64,000 bases of DNA from Streptomyces sp. NBC_00285 (GTDB lineage: Bacteria; Actinomycetota; Actinomycetes; Streptomycetales; Streptomycetaceae). Under the pieces are notes generated by a model. The model saw only the letters and a list, made by a program, of their open reading frames with translations. It was not told the origin of the DNA and did no database searches. Below, in pieces: positions 41,095 to 49,145 of this stretch; the stretch's first letter is position 1, and the number at the start of each line of letters is the position of its first letter. The translations under genes were made by a program, and so were the position numbers. Where the stretch lies: NCBI RefSeq assembly GCF_036174265.1, contig NZ_CP108055.1, positions 6,324,001 to 6,388,000 of the forward strand, read 5' to 3'.

Positions 41095-42434
41095 GAGGCC
41101 TGCTCCAGGGCGTCGGCGTACGGGACGATCCGGGCGCCGGCGTGTGCGGAGACGTAGGTCTTCGCGGTCTCCGGGGCGACGAAGGGGAGGAGCCGGCCGC
41201 CGTCGGACACCCAGACCGCCTTGTCCGCGAACCACAGGGTGCCGGTGGTGGCGTCGGGGACGTAGGCGGCACGGATGCCGTCCCGGTGTGCGGAGACGTA
41301 CGCCAGGAGCTCGGCGGGAGTACCGAAGCTCCGGGTCTCGGAGGCACCCTTGGGCCAGACCTCGCTCGCCGGGGCGGCGGGCGAGGCGGACAGGCGCTTG
41401 GCGTAGTCCGCGCCGAGGGCCTTCCTGACGTACTGGTCGTCGACGAAGGAGTCCACATCCACGTCACCGGTCAGCTGGGCCGCCTTCAGGACCGAGACGT
41501 CCTCCTTCAGGGCGGAGACCAACTGGGGCTTGATCGCCGGGTCGAAGGTGGCGATGCCGTGTGCGCCGTTGTAGAGGTAGACGACCTCGGCGGGCAGGGA
41601 GGTGGCCTTCGCGACCTTCTCGGCGGCGGCGACGGGGTGGTCGTTCAGATAGTCCGTGGCCTCGGCCTGGGCCTTGAGGAAGGCCTCCAGGACAGCGGGG
41701 CGCTCCTTGGCGAAGTCCTCGCGGGCGGTGACACCGTGGAAGGTGGGGAGGTTGAGCTCGGCTCCGTCGTACAGGGCCTTCGCCTTGCCCTGGTAGGCGA
41801 GCAGACCCGGCCAGGCGACGAACTGCGACAGCGCGTCCGTGCTGCCCGCCGACAGGGCCGAAGCGCCCACCGCGGGCTGCTGGTTGAGCTTCTCGATGCC
41901 CTTGTCGGGATCGATGCCGGCGCGTTGGAGGGCCCGTACGAGGGTGCCGTCGGCGGCGGAGCCGATGCTCGTCGAGACCTTCCTGCCCTTGAGGTCGGTC
42001 AGGGAGGAGAGCTTCGAGCCGGGGGCGGTGACGATGGTGTTCAGACCGCCGCGGAGGTTGTAGCCGGTGACCGAGACCAGGCGGGTGGGCTTGCCGAGCT
42101 GCCTGCCGCGGGCCGCGTTGATGAGGAGCGGGAAGTCGCCCATCGAGCCGATGTCGATCTTCCCTGCGGTCATCTGGGCGGTGATCGGGGCGCCGGTGGC
42201 GTAGTCCTGCCAGTCGACCTTGTAGGTCTTGCCGTCGTGCAGCGAGTTCAGCTCCTTCTCGAAGTAGCCGAGGGAGCGCAGCAGGGTGCCGGCGGTGACC
42301 GTGTTGATGGTCTTGGACTGGTAGCCGACGGTGACGGTGACCGTGGGGTCGTCGCCCGCCCGGGCGCTGCCGCCGCAGCCGGACAGGGGGAACAGAAGGA
42401 CGGCGGCAAGGACGGCAACTGGTTTGTGTCTCAT
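41091..42434 (-). CDS. Substrate-binding lipoprotein with extra NosL-like C-terminal domain
   Basis: A 447-residue lipoprotein with lipobox LFPLSGC. Residues about 35-340 are an SsuA/NrtA-type binding protein: VTVGYQSKTINTVTAGTLL, IDIGSMGDFPLLINAA and RKVSTSIGSAADGTLVRAL. The family usually ends there. Here about 85 further residues (AELLAYVSAHRDGIRAAYV, TGTLWFADKAVWV, AKTYVSAHAGARIVPYADAL) resemble the pattern of NosL, a copper-binding accessory lipoprotein of nitrous oxide reductase. The NosL cysteine metal site is not seen. The ligand is unknown; organosulfur or nitrogen oxyanion-like molecules suit the core family. Confidence 0.85.
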   Translation of the reverse strand: MRHKPVAVLAAVLLFPLSGCGGSARAGDDPTVTVTVGYQSKTINTVTAGTLLRSLGYFEKELNSLHDGKTYKVDWQDYATGAPITAQMTAGKIDIGSMGDFPLLINAARGRQLGKPTRLVSVTGYNLRGGLNTIVTAPGSKLSSLTDLKGRKVSTSIGSAADGTLVRALQRAGIDPDKGIEKLNQQPAVGASALSAGSTDALSQFVAWPGLLAYQGKAKALYDGAELNLPTFHGVTAREDFAKERPAVLEAFLKAQAEATDYLNDHPVAAAEKVAKATSLPAEVVYLYNGAHGIATFDPAIKPQLVSALKEDVSVLKAAQLTGDVDVDSFVDDQYVRKALGADYAKRLSASPAAPASEVWPKGASETRSFGTPAELLAYVSAHRDGIRAAYVPDATTGTLWFADKAVWVSDGGRLLPFVAPETAKTYVSAHAGARIVPYADALEQAS

Positions 42435-42450
42435 GGGAGTTCGGGGCCTC

Positions 42451-42678
42451 TCACCGGAGCAGATAGGGCATGTTGACCGTGACGGCTCCGGTGGGACAGC
42501 GGGCCGCGCACGGGCCGCAGTACCAGCACTCGTCGACGTGCATGTAGGCCTTGCCGCTGCTGGTGTCGATGGCCAGGGAATCCAGCGGGCACATGTCCAC
42601 GCAGAGCGTGCAGCCGTCGATGCACTTCGACTCGTCGATGGTCACGGGCACGTCGGTCCGCTGGGGCACCAAGGGCAT
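42451..42678 (-). CDS. AprB-like ferredoxin with two [4Fe-4S] motifs
   Basis: A 75-residue protein. Cluster I ligands are CIDGCTLCVDMCP, an unusual Cx3Cx2Cx3C spacing like that of adenylylsulfate reductase beta subunits. Cluster II is CWYCGPCAARCP, matching the AprB motif. The 75 residues hold only the ferredoxin core and lack the AprB C-terminal tail that wraps around the alpha subunit. ATG 42678 has GGAG 7 nt upstream. It lies 16 bp before the binding-protein gene and probably passes electrons to or from the flavoprotein three genes downstream. Confidence 0.9.
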   Translation of the reverse strand: MPLVPQRTDVPVTIDESKCIDGCTLCVDMCPLDSLAIDTSSGKAYMHVDECWYCGPCAARCPTGAVTVNMPYLLR

Positions 42679-42719
42679 GGTTGTCTCCGGGAAACGGGGC
42701 GGAAAGGAAAAGGAGGAGG

Positions 42720-43505
42720 TCAGAGCGAGCGGTGCAGCAGGCCGCTCATCGTGATGCGGTCGCCGCGGAAGCGGATGAACTCCAGATCCACCGGGCGGCC
42801 GTCGGAGAGGTGGGTGAGGCGTTCCAGCATCAGGACGGCCGCGCCGCGCGGGGCTTCCAGTACGGCGGCGGAGTGGGCGTCCGCGTTCACCGCCTCCAGG
42901 GTGATCTCGGCGTGGCCCAGGCCCTGGCCGGTGATCGTCTCCAGGAGCCGGAAGACATCGGTGTTCTCCAGGTCGGCGCCGAGCAGGGCGGTGCCGATGT
43001 CGAGGGGGACGTAGGTGAGGTCGAGGGAGAGGGGAAGGCCGTTCAGGCGGCGCAGGCGCTCTATGTAGAGGACGTCGGTGCCGGGGTCGACCTGGAGGCG
43101 CCGGGCCACCGGGTGCGGTGCGGGGGCGGGGCCCATGGTGCGGACCTCGTTGGTGACCGTGCCGTGTTCGTGGAGGGTTTCCGCGAGGCCCATCAGACGG
43201 TCCAGGCCGTGGGGGTACTTGTGGCCCACGACCACGGTGCCGACGCCGGGGAGGCGTTCGACCAGGCCTTCGGCGCGGAGCAGGTCCAGGGCTTGGCGGA
43301 CCGTGTTGCGCGAGGCGCGGTAGTCGACGGCGAGGGTAGTCTCGTGGGGCAGGGCGCCGTCCGGGAAGCCGTCGGTGAGGAGCTGGTGACGGAGGAGGTC
43401 GGCGAGCTGCCGTGCCTGGTCCGCGCGCAGCCGGCGCCGGGCACGGGCGGCGACGGTGGTCGCGCCTTGCCCGGCGTGGTCCCGGATGCGGTCGGTGGAT
43501 GGCAT
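42720..43505 (-). CDS. GntR-family regulator with UTRA ligand domain (HutC type)
   Basis: A 261-residue regulator. The winged-helix N-terminus contains LPHETTLAVDYRASRNTVRQ and LRAEGLVERLPGVGTVVV. The UTRA domain (about 95-250) binds an effector and ends with the typical TRPVDLEF-like strand (GRPVDLEFIRFRGDRITM). It begins the operon and most likely represses it until the transported substrate or a product binds. The ATG at 43505 follows no strong ribosome site; ATG 43517 in the same frame is an alternative. A 14-bp palindrome lies 20 bp upstream. Confidence 0.9.
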   Translation of the reverse strand: MPSTDRIRDHAGQGATTVAARARRRLRADQARQLADLLRHQLLTDGFPDGALPHETTLAVDYRASRNTVRQALDLLRAEGLVERLPGVGTVVVGHKYPHGLDRLMGLAETLHEHGTVTNEVRTMGPAPAPHPVARRLQVDPGTDVLYIERLRRLNGLPLSLDLTYVPLDIGTALLGADLENTDVFRLLETITGQGLGHAEITLEAVNADAHSAAVLEAPRGAAVLMLERLTHLSDGRPVDLEFIRFRGDRITMSGLLHRSL

Positions 43506-43524
43506 GGCTGGAACCATACCGAGA

Positions 43525-43538
43525 TGGTAGGAATACCA
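43525..43538 (-). promoter_or_regulatory. Candidate operator of the GntR regulator
   Basis: TGGTA-GGAA-TACCA is a perfect 5-bp-arm palindrome 20 bp before the regulator start, of the GGTA-n-TACC kind that HutC-type GntR proteins bind. A second, weaker ACCAT/ATGGT dyad (43513-43528) overlaps it. Confidence 0.6.
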
Positions 43539-43678
43539 GTGTTGCGGGATTGTTGCGCCACCTGACGCAGCGCCAGATCCGCTGCTGACCTGCAGTTTCT
43601 GCAGCAGATGCGTGACATGTGCCACCTGGCGAAGGAACCAGCCACGTGACCGCACCCACCTGGCGAGCAGGACAGTCG

Positions 43679-43863
43679 CGACCGTCACCCACTCAGGGGC
43701 GCGGGGAACTGCGCGCCCAGCCCCCACCGGCCCGCAGCCGAGATCCGACCGTCTGGGCCGGCAGCGGAATCCGACCGTCACCCACTCAGGGGCGCGGGGA
43801 ACTGCGCGCCCAGCCCTCACCGGCTCGCAGCCGAGATCCGACCGTCTGGGCCGGCGCTGGAAT
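43679..43863. repeat. Tandem 93-bp intergenic repeat (two copies)
   Basis: Two copies, 43679-43771 and 43772-43863, differ at only a few positions; shorter pieces (GGAATCCGACCG) continue to about 43904. Each copy holds GGGCGCG-GGGAACTG-CGCGCCC, a 7-bp hairpin. The core CTCAGGGGCGCGGGGAACTG is familiar from many Streptomyces intergenic regions. The repeat lies just after the stop of the M56 peptidase gene on the minus strand. Confidence 0.9.
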
Positions 43864-43923
43864 CCGACCGCCTGGTCCCGCGTTGGAATCCGACCGTCTA
43901 CGCCAGCGCCGAACCCCGCCCCC

Positions 43924-44865
43924 CTACGCCAGCGCCGACAACCCCGGTCCGAAGACGATCAGCAGCGGCAGCAACGGCACCAGCGCAGCCGTCGCCGTGG
44001 TCAGCGCCCGCTGTCGGCGCAGCAACCGCGGCGGAGGCTCCAGCAGCCGGTCCACCCGCTCACCCAGCAGCCGATGGCTGGACGCACACGACAGCACCCC
44101 CCGGTGCTGGTTCAGCTCGATCAAGGCCAGCGCGGTGGTCAGATGGCCGCACCGGCGGGACGCCGTGTCGTCCGCCGCCAGTTCCACCAGGCGGTGCGTC
44201 TGGTCGCAGAAGTGCGCGAAGAGCGGCACCCGCGGGAACCCCGTGGCCAACGCTGTGGAGAGATACAGCAGCCAGTCGTGGCGGGCGCGCGCATGTCCGC
44301 GCTCGTGGGCGAGGACCGCGTCCAGCTGGTGGTCGGTGAGGCGGTGCAGCGCACCGGTCGTCACGATCAGCTGCGGCGGGTTGCCCGGCATCCACCAGGC
44401 GTCCGGGTACTCGTCCTCCAGGACGAGCAGCGGACCGCGGGGCCCCGCACCCAGCCCGGCGGGCAGGTCCGGCGCACGCTCGCGCAGATGCGCGCGGGCG
44501 ACACCGTGCCGCCGACGGGCCTCGGCCAGTTCACGGCCCAGCATCGCCGTGGTCCACGCGGCCCCGCTCGCCAGCAGCAGGGTCAGCGCGGCGGCCCAGA
44601 CCGGCGCGGCCGAGAGGTCGTACGCCGCGGTCACGGCCGGCGGCGCCGGGGCGAACACATGGTCGCGGACCGTATGGAAGACCGCCGCCGCCCCGAGGAC
44701 AAGGGCCGTGAGGCAGCACAGCAGAACTGTGGCGACCAGGCACTGCCACACCCACAGGCCGACCACCGGTTCCCGTTCGGGCCATGCGGACCGCGTGAGC
44801 GCACGCGGAACCGGCACGGCGGCCGCTGCGGCGACGGTGCTGAGCAGGAGCAGGCAGAGGATCAT
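43924..44865 (-). CDS. M56-family (BlaR1-like) membrane metallopeptidase
   Basis: A 313-residue membrane protein. Three hydrophobic helices in the first 120 residues precede a cytoplasmic zinc peptidase domain with HERGH near residue 186 in LDAVLAHERGHARARHDW, and a further helix closes the protein (ALVPLLPLLIVFG). Relatives with a sensor domain (BlaR1, MecR1) cut a repressor; this one has no outer penicillin-binding domain. In Streptomyces such genes normally follow a BlaI-type repressor gene, but none lies in the 177 bp upstream. The target is unknown. Confidence 0.88.
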   Translation of the reverse strand: MILCLLLLSTVAAAAAVPVPRALTRSAWPEREPVVGLWVWQCLVATVLLCCLTALVLGAAAVFHTVRDHVFAPAPPAVTAAYDLSAAPVWAAALTLLLASGAAWTTAMLGRELAEARRRHGVARAHLRERAPDLPAGLGAGPRGPLLVLEDEYPDAWWMPGNPPQLIVTTGALHRLTDHQLDAVLAHERGHARARHDWLLYLSTALATGFPRVPLFAHFCDQTHRLVELAADDTASRRCGHLTTALALIELNQHRGVLSCASSHRLLGERVDRLLEPPPRLLRRQRALTTATAALVPLLPLLIVFGPGLSALA

Positions 44866-45042
44866 GCCATGGGCTCCGGATCCTGGTCGAAGGAAGGGGA
44901 GGAGGCGTACAGGGGTGGGGCGGCTTCGAAGCGGCGGCGTTACGTCGTCCCACGCATGCCGCCCGCCGCCAGTATGCCGGGAGCGGACGGATTGCGGCAG
45001 GACTCGGACAACCCCGGAGCTCTCACATGCCCCCGGCGCCGC

Positions 45043-46275
45043 TCAGGCACCCCCGGAAACCACCCGGCCCGCCACCTCCCCGAGCCCCACCCGGACCCCG
45101 TCCGGCCCGGGAGCCCACGCCGACATCGTCACCACGTCCCCGTCCTCAAGGAACGTCCGCTTCCCGTCGGGGAGTTCCAGCGCGTCCCGTCCGTTCCAGG
45201 TCAGCTCCAGCAGCGACCCCCGCTCGCCGGCGGAGGGCCCGCTCACCGTCCCCGACCCGTACAGGTCACCGGTCCTGAGGGACGCGCCGTTCACCGTCAT
45301 GTGCGCCAGTTGCTGGGCCGCCGTCCAGTACATGGTGGAGAAGGGCGGCTCCGACACCACGTGGCCGTTGACCGCGACGGAGATCCGCAGGTCGTACCCG
45401 CCCGGCTCCACATCGGACGCGGTGTCGTCCAGATACGGCAGCAGTTCGTGCGTCCGCTCCGGCGGCGCCACCCGGGCCTCGTCCAGCGCGTCCAGCGGGG
45501 TGATCCACGCCGACACCGACGTGGCGAAGGACTTGCCGAGGAACGGGCCGAGGGGGACGTACTCCCAGGCCTGGACGTCCCGCGCCGACCAGTCGTTGAG
45601 CAGGCACAGCCCGAAGACGTGCTCCCGGAAGTCCCCGAGCCCGACGGGCCGCCCGAGCTGCGACGGCACGCCGACGACGAATCCGACCTCGGCCTCGATG
45701 TCGAGCCGCACGGACGGGCCGAAGACGGGAACGGCGTCGGAGGGGGCCTTGCGCTGCCCTGACGGTCGTACGACATCGGTCCCCGACACCACCACCGTTC
45801 CCGCGCGGCCGTGGTAACCGATCGGGAGGTGCTTCCAGTTGGGGGTCAGGGAGTCGGCGGCGTCGGGGCGGAAGATCTGGCCGACGTTGCGCGCATGATT
45901 CTCGGAGGCGTAGAAGTCGACGTAGTCCGCGACCTCGAAGGGGAGATGGAGGGCTACGGAGGACAGCGGGTGGAAGAAGCCCGCGATCGTCTCCTGGTGC
46001 GCCGGCACCGTCACCCACGCGGTCAGCGCGCGCCGGACGTCCGACCAGGCCGTGCGGCCCGCGGCCAGCAACGGCCCGAGCGAGGGCTGGGCGAGCAGGG
46101 AGACGTAGGGGGAGCCGAGGGCGGCGGCCGCCGCGCCCGCGTCGAGGACGTGGTCGCCGAGACGGACGCCGACGGTCCGCCCGGAGGACGCGGTGGAGAA
46201 GACTCCGTACGGAAGGTTGTGCGGACCGAAGGGGTCGCCCTCGGGCACGTCGAAGGGGACATCGAAGGGGGGCAT
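45043..46275 (-). CDS. fahA: Fumarylacetoacetase
   Basis: A 410-residue enzyme for the last step of tyrosine and homogentisate breakdown, splitting fumarylacetoacetate into fumarate and acetoacetate. The N-terminal SH3-like domain (NLPYGVFSTASSGRTVGVRLG) and catalytic domain motifs DFYASENHARNVG, DIEAEVGFVVG and NDWSARDVQAWEYVPLGPFL carry the metal-binding Asp and Glu residues. Length matches the eukaryotic-type enzyme. ATG 46275 is chosen over an 18-codon upstream extension. No hmgA or maiA gene is nearby. Confidence 0.94.
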   Translation of the reverse strand: MPPFDVPFDVPEGDPFGPHNLPYGVFSTASSGRTVGVRLGDHVLDAGAAAAALGSPYVSLLAQPSLGPLLAAGRTAWSDVRRALTAWVTVPAHQETIAGFFHPLSSVALHLPFEVADYVDFYASENHARNVGQIFRPDAADSLTPNWKHLPIGYHGRAGTVVVSGTDVVRPSGQRKAPSDAVPVFGPSVRLDIEAEVGFVVGVPSQLGRPVGLGDFREHVFGLCLLNDWSARDVQAWEYVPLGPFLGKSFATSVSAWITPLDALDEARVAPPERTHELLPYLDDTASDVEPGGYDLRISVAVNGHVVSEPPFSTMYWTAAQQLAHMTVNGASLRTGDLYGSGTVSGPSAGERGSLLELTWNGRDALELPDGKRTFLEDGDVVTMSAWAPGPDGVRVGLGEVAGRVVSGGA

Positions 46276-46501
46276 GGGGTGCTGCCTCGCTCTCACGCAT
46301 GCCGTGCGGTGCAGGTGGTCGCGCCACACGTTACGTCTGAGCCGTCCGTCGCGGGAGTGCCTGAAGGGACGGCAATGCGACTAAAGAGTTCGCAATGTCC
46401 TGTTACGGGATAGTCGGAGGCTTCCATTCCGGCTTAGCGTCCTTTGCGAGCACGGACGGGGTGGGTGGGACCGCGTCCGTTGGGGGACGCGTGGGGGGAC
46501 C

Positions 46502-47761
46502 GTGGCCAGGAGTGCGAGCAGTGTGCCATTCAGGGCGGACCAGGACGTACCGGCCTTGATCGTCAAGTTCGGCGACTACCCGCTGCACCACGGCGGTGTG
46601 GGCGCGATCCGCAGTCTGGGCCGCCTCGGTGTGCCCATGTACGCCATCACGGAGGACCGTTACACACCCGCGGCCGCCTCCCGGTACCTCACGCGCGCGT
46701 TCGTCTGGCCGACGACCGGCACCGAGGACCCGGGCCGGCTGGTCGAGGGGCTCATCCGGATCGGGCGCCGCATCGGCCGCCCCACCGTCCTCGTACCGAC
46801 CGACGAGGAAGCGGCGGTGCTGATCGCGGAGTATCAGAGCGACCTTCTGGGCCGTTTCCTCTTCCCGCGCGTGGAGCCCGCGCTGCCGCGGCGCCTGGCC
46901 AGCAAACAGGGCCTGCACGAACTGTGCGTGGAGCACGGGATAGCGAGCCCGGAAGCCGTCTTCCCACAGTCGTACGACGACATCGTGACCTTCGCCGAGA
47001 AGGCCCGCTTCCCGGTGGTGGCCAAGAACCGCGAGGCGTTCGTACGGCGTCGGCGGCCCGCGGTCAACGGGACCACCCGCATCACCACCCGCGAAGGGCT
47101 GCTCGCTCTCGCCCGTGACTGGGGCGAGCGGCCCGGGGTGATCCTCCAGGAGTACCTGCCACGAGAGGAGGCCGAGGACTGGATCGTGCACGCCTACTTC
47201 GACGCCAACTCCACGCCGCTGGCCCTGTTCACCGGCGTCAAGGTGCGTTCCTGGCCGCCGCACGCGGGCATGACGGCGAACGCGTACGTCGTCGACAACC
47301 CGGAACTCGCGGACCTCGCCGCACGTTTCATCAAACAGATCGGCTACACCGGCATCATCGACCTCGACCTGCGCTTCGACCGGCGCGACGGTCAGTACAA
47401 ACTGCTCGACTTCAACCCACGCATGGGCGCCCAGTTCCGGCTCTTCGAGAGCGAGTCGGGGGTGGACGTCGTCCGGGCCATGCACCTGGATCTCACGGGG
47501 CGTGCCGTGCCGGAGGGCGAACAGCGGGCCGGCCACCGCTATGTGGTCGAGAACATCGACCTGCCCGCCCTGCTCGCCTACCGCCGCAGTGGCTATACGA
47601 CCCCGCACGCGCCCGAGCGGCCCAGCGGGACCGAGCTGGCCTGGCTCGCGGGTGACGACCCGCTGCCGTTCCTCACGATGCTCGGGCGTTTCGTGCGACC
47701 CGGCGCCAAGCATCTGTACCAGCTGTGGCAGACCAACCGACGTGGCAATTCGACCAGTTGA
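46502..47761 (+). CDS. ATP-grasp ligase of unknown specificity
   Basis: A 419-residue protein from GTG 46502. N-terminal Rossmann-like part with HHGGVGAIRSLGRLGVPMYA, then the ATP-grasp core: FPVVAKNRE, the ATP-binding VILQEYLPREEAEDWIV and the metal-binding IIDLDLRFDRRDGQYKLLDF followed by NPRMGAQFR. Such enzymes join a carboxylate to an amine or other nucleophile through an acyl phosphate. Nearest recognisable type is the carboxylate-amine / D-aspartate ligase group. The FAD oxidoreductase gene follows after 50 bp on the same strand, so they likely act in sequence. The substrate is unknown. Confidence 0.85.
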   Translation: MARSASSVPFRADQDVPALIVKFGDYPLHHGGVGAIRSLGRLGVPMYAITEDRYTPAAASRYLTRAFVWPTTGTEDPGRLVEGLIRIGRRIGRPTVLVPTDEEAAVLIAEYQSDLLGRFLFPRVEPALPRRLASKQGLHELCVEHGIASPEAVFPQSYDDIVTFAEKARFPVVAKNREAFVRRRRPAVNGTTRITTREGLLALARDWGERPGVILQEYLPREEAEDWIVHAYFDANSTPLALFTGVKVRSWPPHAGMTANAYVVDNPELADLAARFIKQIGYTGIIDLDLRFDRRDGQYKLLDFNPRMGAQFRLFESESGVDVVRAMHLDLTGRAVPEGEQRAGHRYVVENIDLPALLAYRRSGYTTPHAPERPSGTELAWLAGDDPLPFLTMLGRFVRPGAKHLYQLWQTNRRGNSTS

Positions 47762-47811
47762 ACAGCGGCACCACCACGAAGTGACGAAGTGACGTCCTGG
47801 GGAGGGACTTC

Positions 47812-49014
47812 GTGATCCATCCGGTAGCAGTCATCGGTGCCGGGCCCTTCGGCCTGTCGACCGCGGCCCATCTGCGGGCGCGCGGCATACCCGTGCGCGT
47901 CTTCGGCGACCCCATGATCAGCTGGCGCGACCACATGCCCGTCGGCATGCTCCTCAAGTCGACCCCGGCCGCCTCCAGCCTCGACGCGCCACAGCGCGGG
48001 CACACGCTCGCCGACTACTGCGACGCGGCGGGGATCGCCCGGCTGGTGACCGACGAGGACATCATCCCCGTGGAGACCTTCATCGCCTACGGCCAGTGGT
48101 TCCAGGAGAAGCTGGTGCCCGAACTGGAGCAGGTGCGGGTGGTGTCCGTGGACCGCAGCGAGCGGGGCGGCTTCCAGCTCAAGCTCGACTCGGGGGAGAC
48201 GTTCACCGCGCGGGCGGTGGTGGTCGCCACCGGGCTGTCCGGGCTGGCCCACCTGCCCCCGGAACTGGCCGCCGCCGCACCCGACGGTCCCGCCCCCACC
48301 GGTGCGTTCTCCCACAGCTCCCAGCACCACGACCTCTCCCGCTACTCCGGCAAGGAGCTGATCGTCGTCGGCGCCGGCCAGTCCGCGCTGGAGACGGCCG
48401 CCCTCGCGGCGGAGGCGGGTGCGCAGGTCCGGGTGGTCGCGCGCGGCCGGGGCAGCGTGGCCTTCGGCGCGCCGCCGTGGAAGCAGCCGAGGCTGCGCCC
48501 CGAGTCGCCCTTCGGCCGCGCCTGGTCGCTGTGGGCCCTGAGCTACTACCCGCACCCGTACCGCCGTCTCCCGGTCGGTGCCCGCCACTACCTGGTCCGG
48601 CGCGTCCTCGGCCCCCTCGGCGCGTGGTGGCTGCGCGACCGCTTCGAGGGCAAGGTGCAGGTCAGCGAGGTGGAACGCGTCCTCACCGCGAACATCTCGG
48701 ACGGGTACCCGGCGCTCACGGTCCGCACGCACACGGGAGGCACGGACCGTCTGCCGGCCGACCACGTCATCGCGGCCACCGGCTACCGCGTCGACCTCGC
48801 CGCGATGGACTTCCTCGGCCACGAACTGCGCACCACGCTCGCGGTCAGCCGTGGCACGCCCAGGCTCGGCGCCGGATACGTCTCCTCCGTACCGGGCCTG
48901 TACTTCACGGGTCTCCCGGCGGCGGCGTCCTACGGCCCGGTGATGCGCTTCGTGTGCGGCACGGAGTTCGCCTCCCCGAGGCTGGCCAGGCACCTCGCGG
49001 CGGCGCATGGCTAG
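47812..49014 (+). CDS. FAD-dependent NAD(P)-binding oxidoreductase
   Basis: A 400-residue flavoprotein. The FAD motif is VIGAGPFGLSTAAHLRARG and the NAD(P)H motif is LIVVGAGQSALETAALAAEAG. ATGYRVDLAAMDFL matches the ATG-type motif of class B flavin monooxygenases and N-hydroxylases. The stretch WRDHMPVGMLLKSTP is typical of the Streptomyces subgroup. It may hydroxylate or oxidise the product of the ATP-grasp enzyme, but no substrate can be named. GTG 47812 has GGGGAGGG a few nucleotides upstream. Confidence 0.87.
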   Translation: MIHPVAVIGAGPFGLSTAAHLRARGIPVRVFGDPMISWRDHMPVGMLLKSTPAASSLDAPQRGHTLADYCDAAGIARLVTDEDIIPVETFIAYGQWFQEKLVPELEQVRVVSVDRSERGGFQLKLDSGETFTARAVVVATGLSGLAHLPPELAAAAPDGPAPTGAFSHSSQHHDLSRYSGKELIVVGAGQSALETAALAAEAGAQVRVVARGRGSVAFGAPPWKQPRLRPESPFGRAWSLWALSYYPHPYRRLPVGARHYLVRRVLGPLGAWWLRDRFEGKVQVSEVERVLTANISDGYPALTVRTHTGGTDRLPADHVIAATGYRVDLAAMDFLGHELRTTLAVSRGTPRLGAGYVSSVPGLYFTGLPAAASYGPVMRFVCGTEFASPRLARHLAAAHG

Positions 49015-49145
49015 CTGTGCCCGCCCGTGAGTCCGGGGGCGCGGGTGTCAGCAGGTGCCCGCATCCCCACCCCGAGCACTCCAACGCACGCCACCCACGC
49101 CAACGCACCCCGCAGCCCCCGACAACGCCCACCCCCCGACAACAC

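Noticed and set aside
36520..41157. A 1545-codon open frame on the plus strand
   Set aside because: It is antisense to the flavoprotein, ATPase and permease genes, whose motifs are clear. Long antisense frames are common in GC-rich DNA because stop codons are rare.
43612..45762. Plus-strand frames of more than 700 codons crossing the 93-bp repeat
   Set aside because: They cross the intergenic repeat and run antisense to the M56 and fumarylacetoacetase genes; the apparent protein repeats only reflect the DNA repeat.
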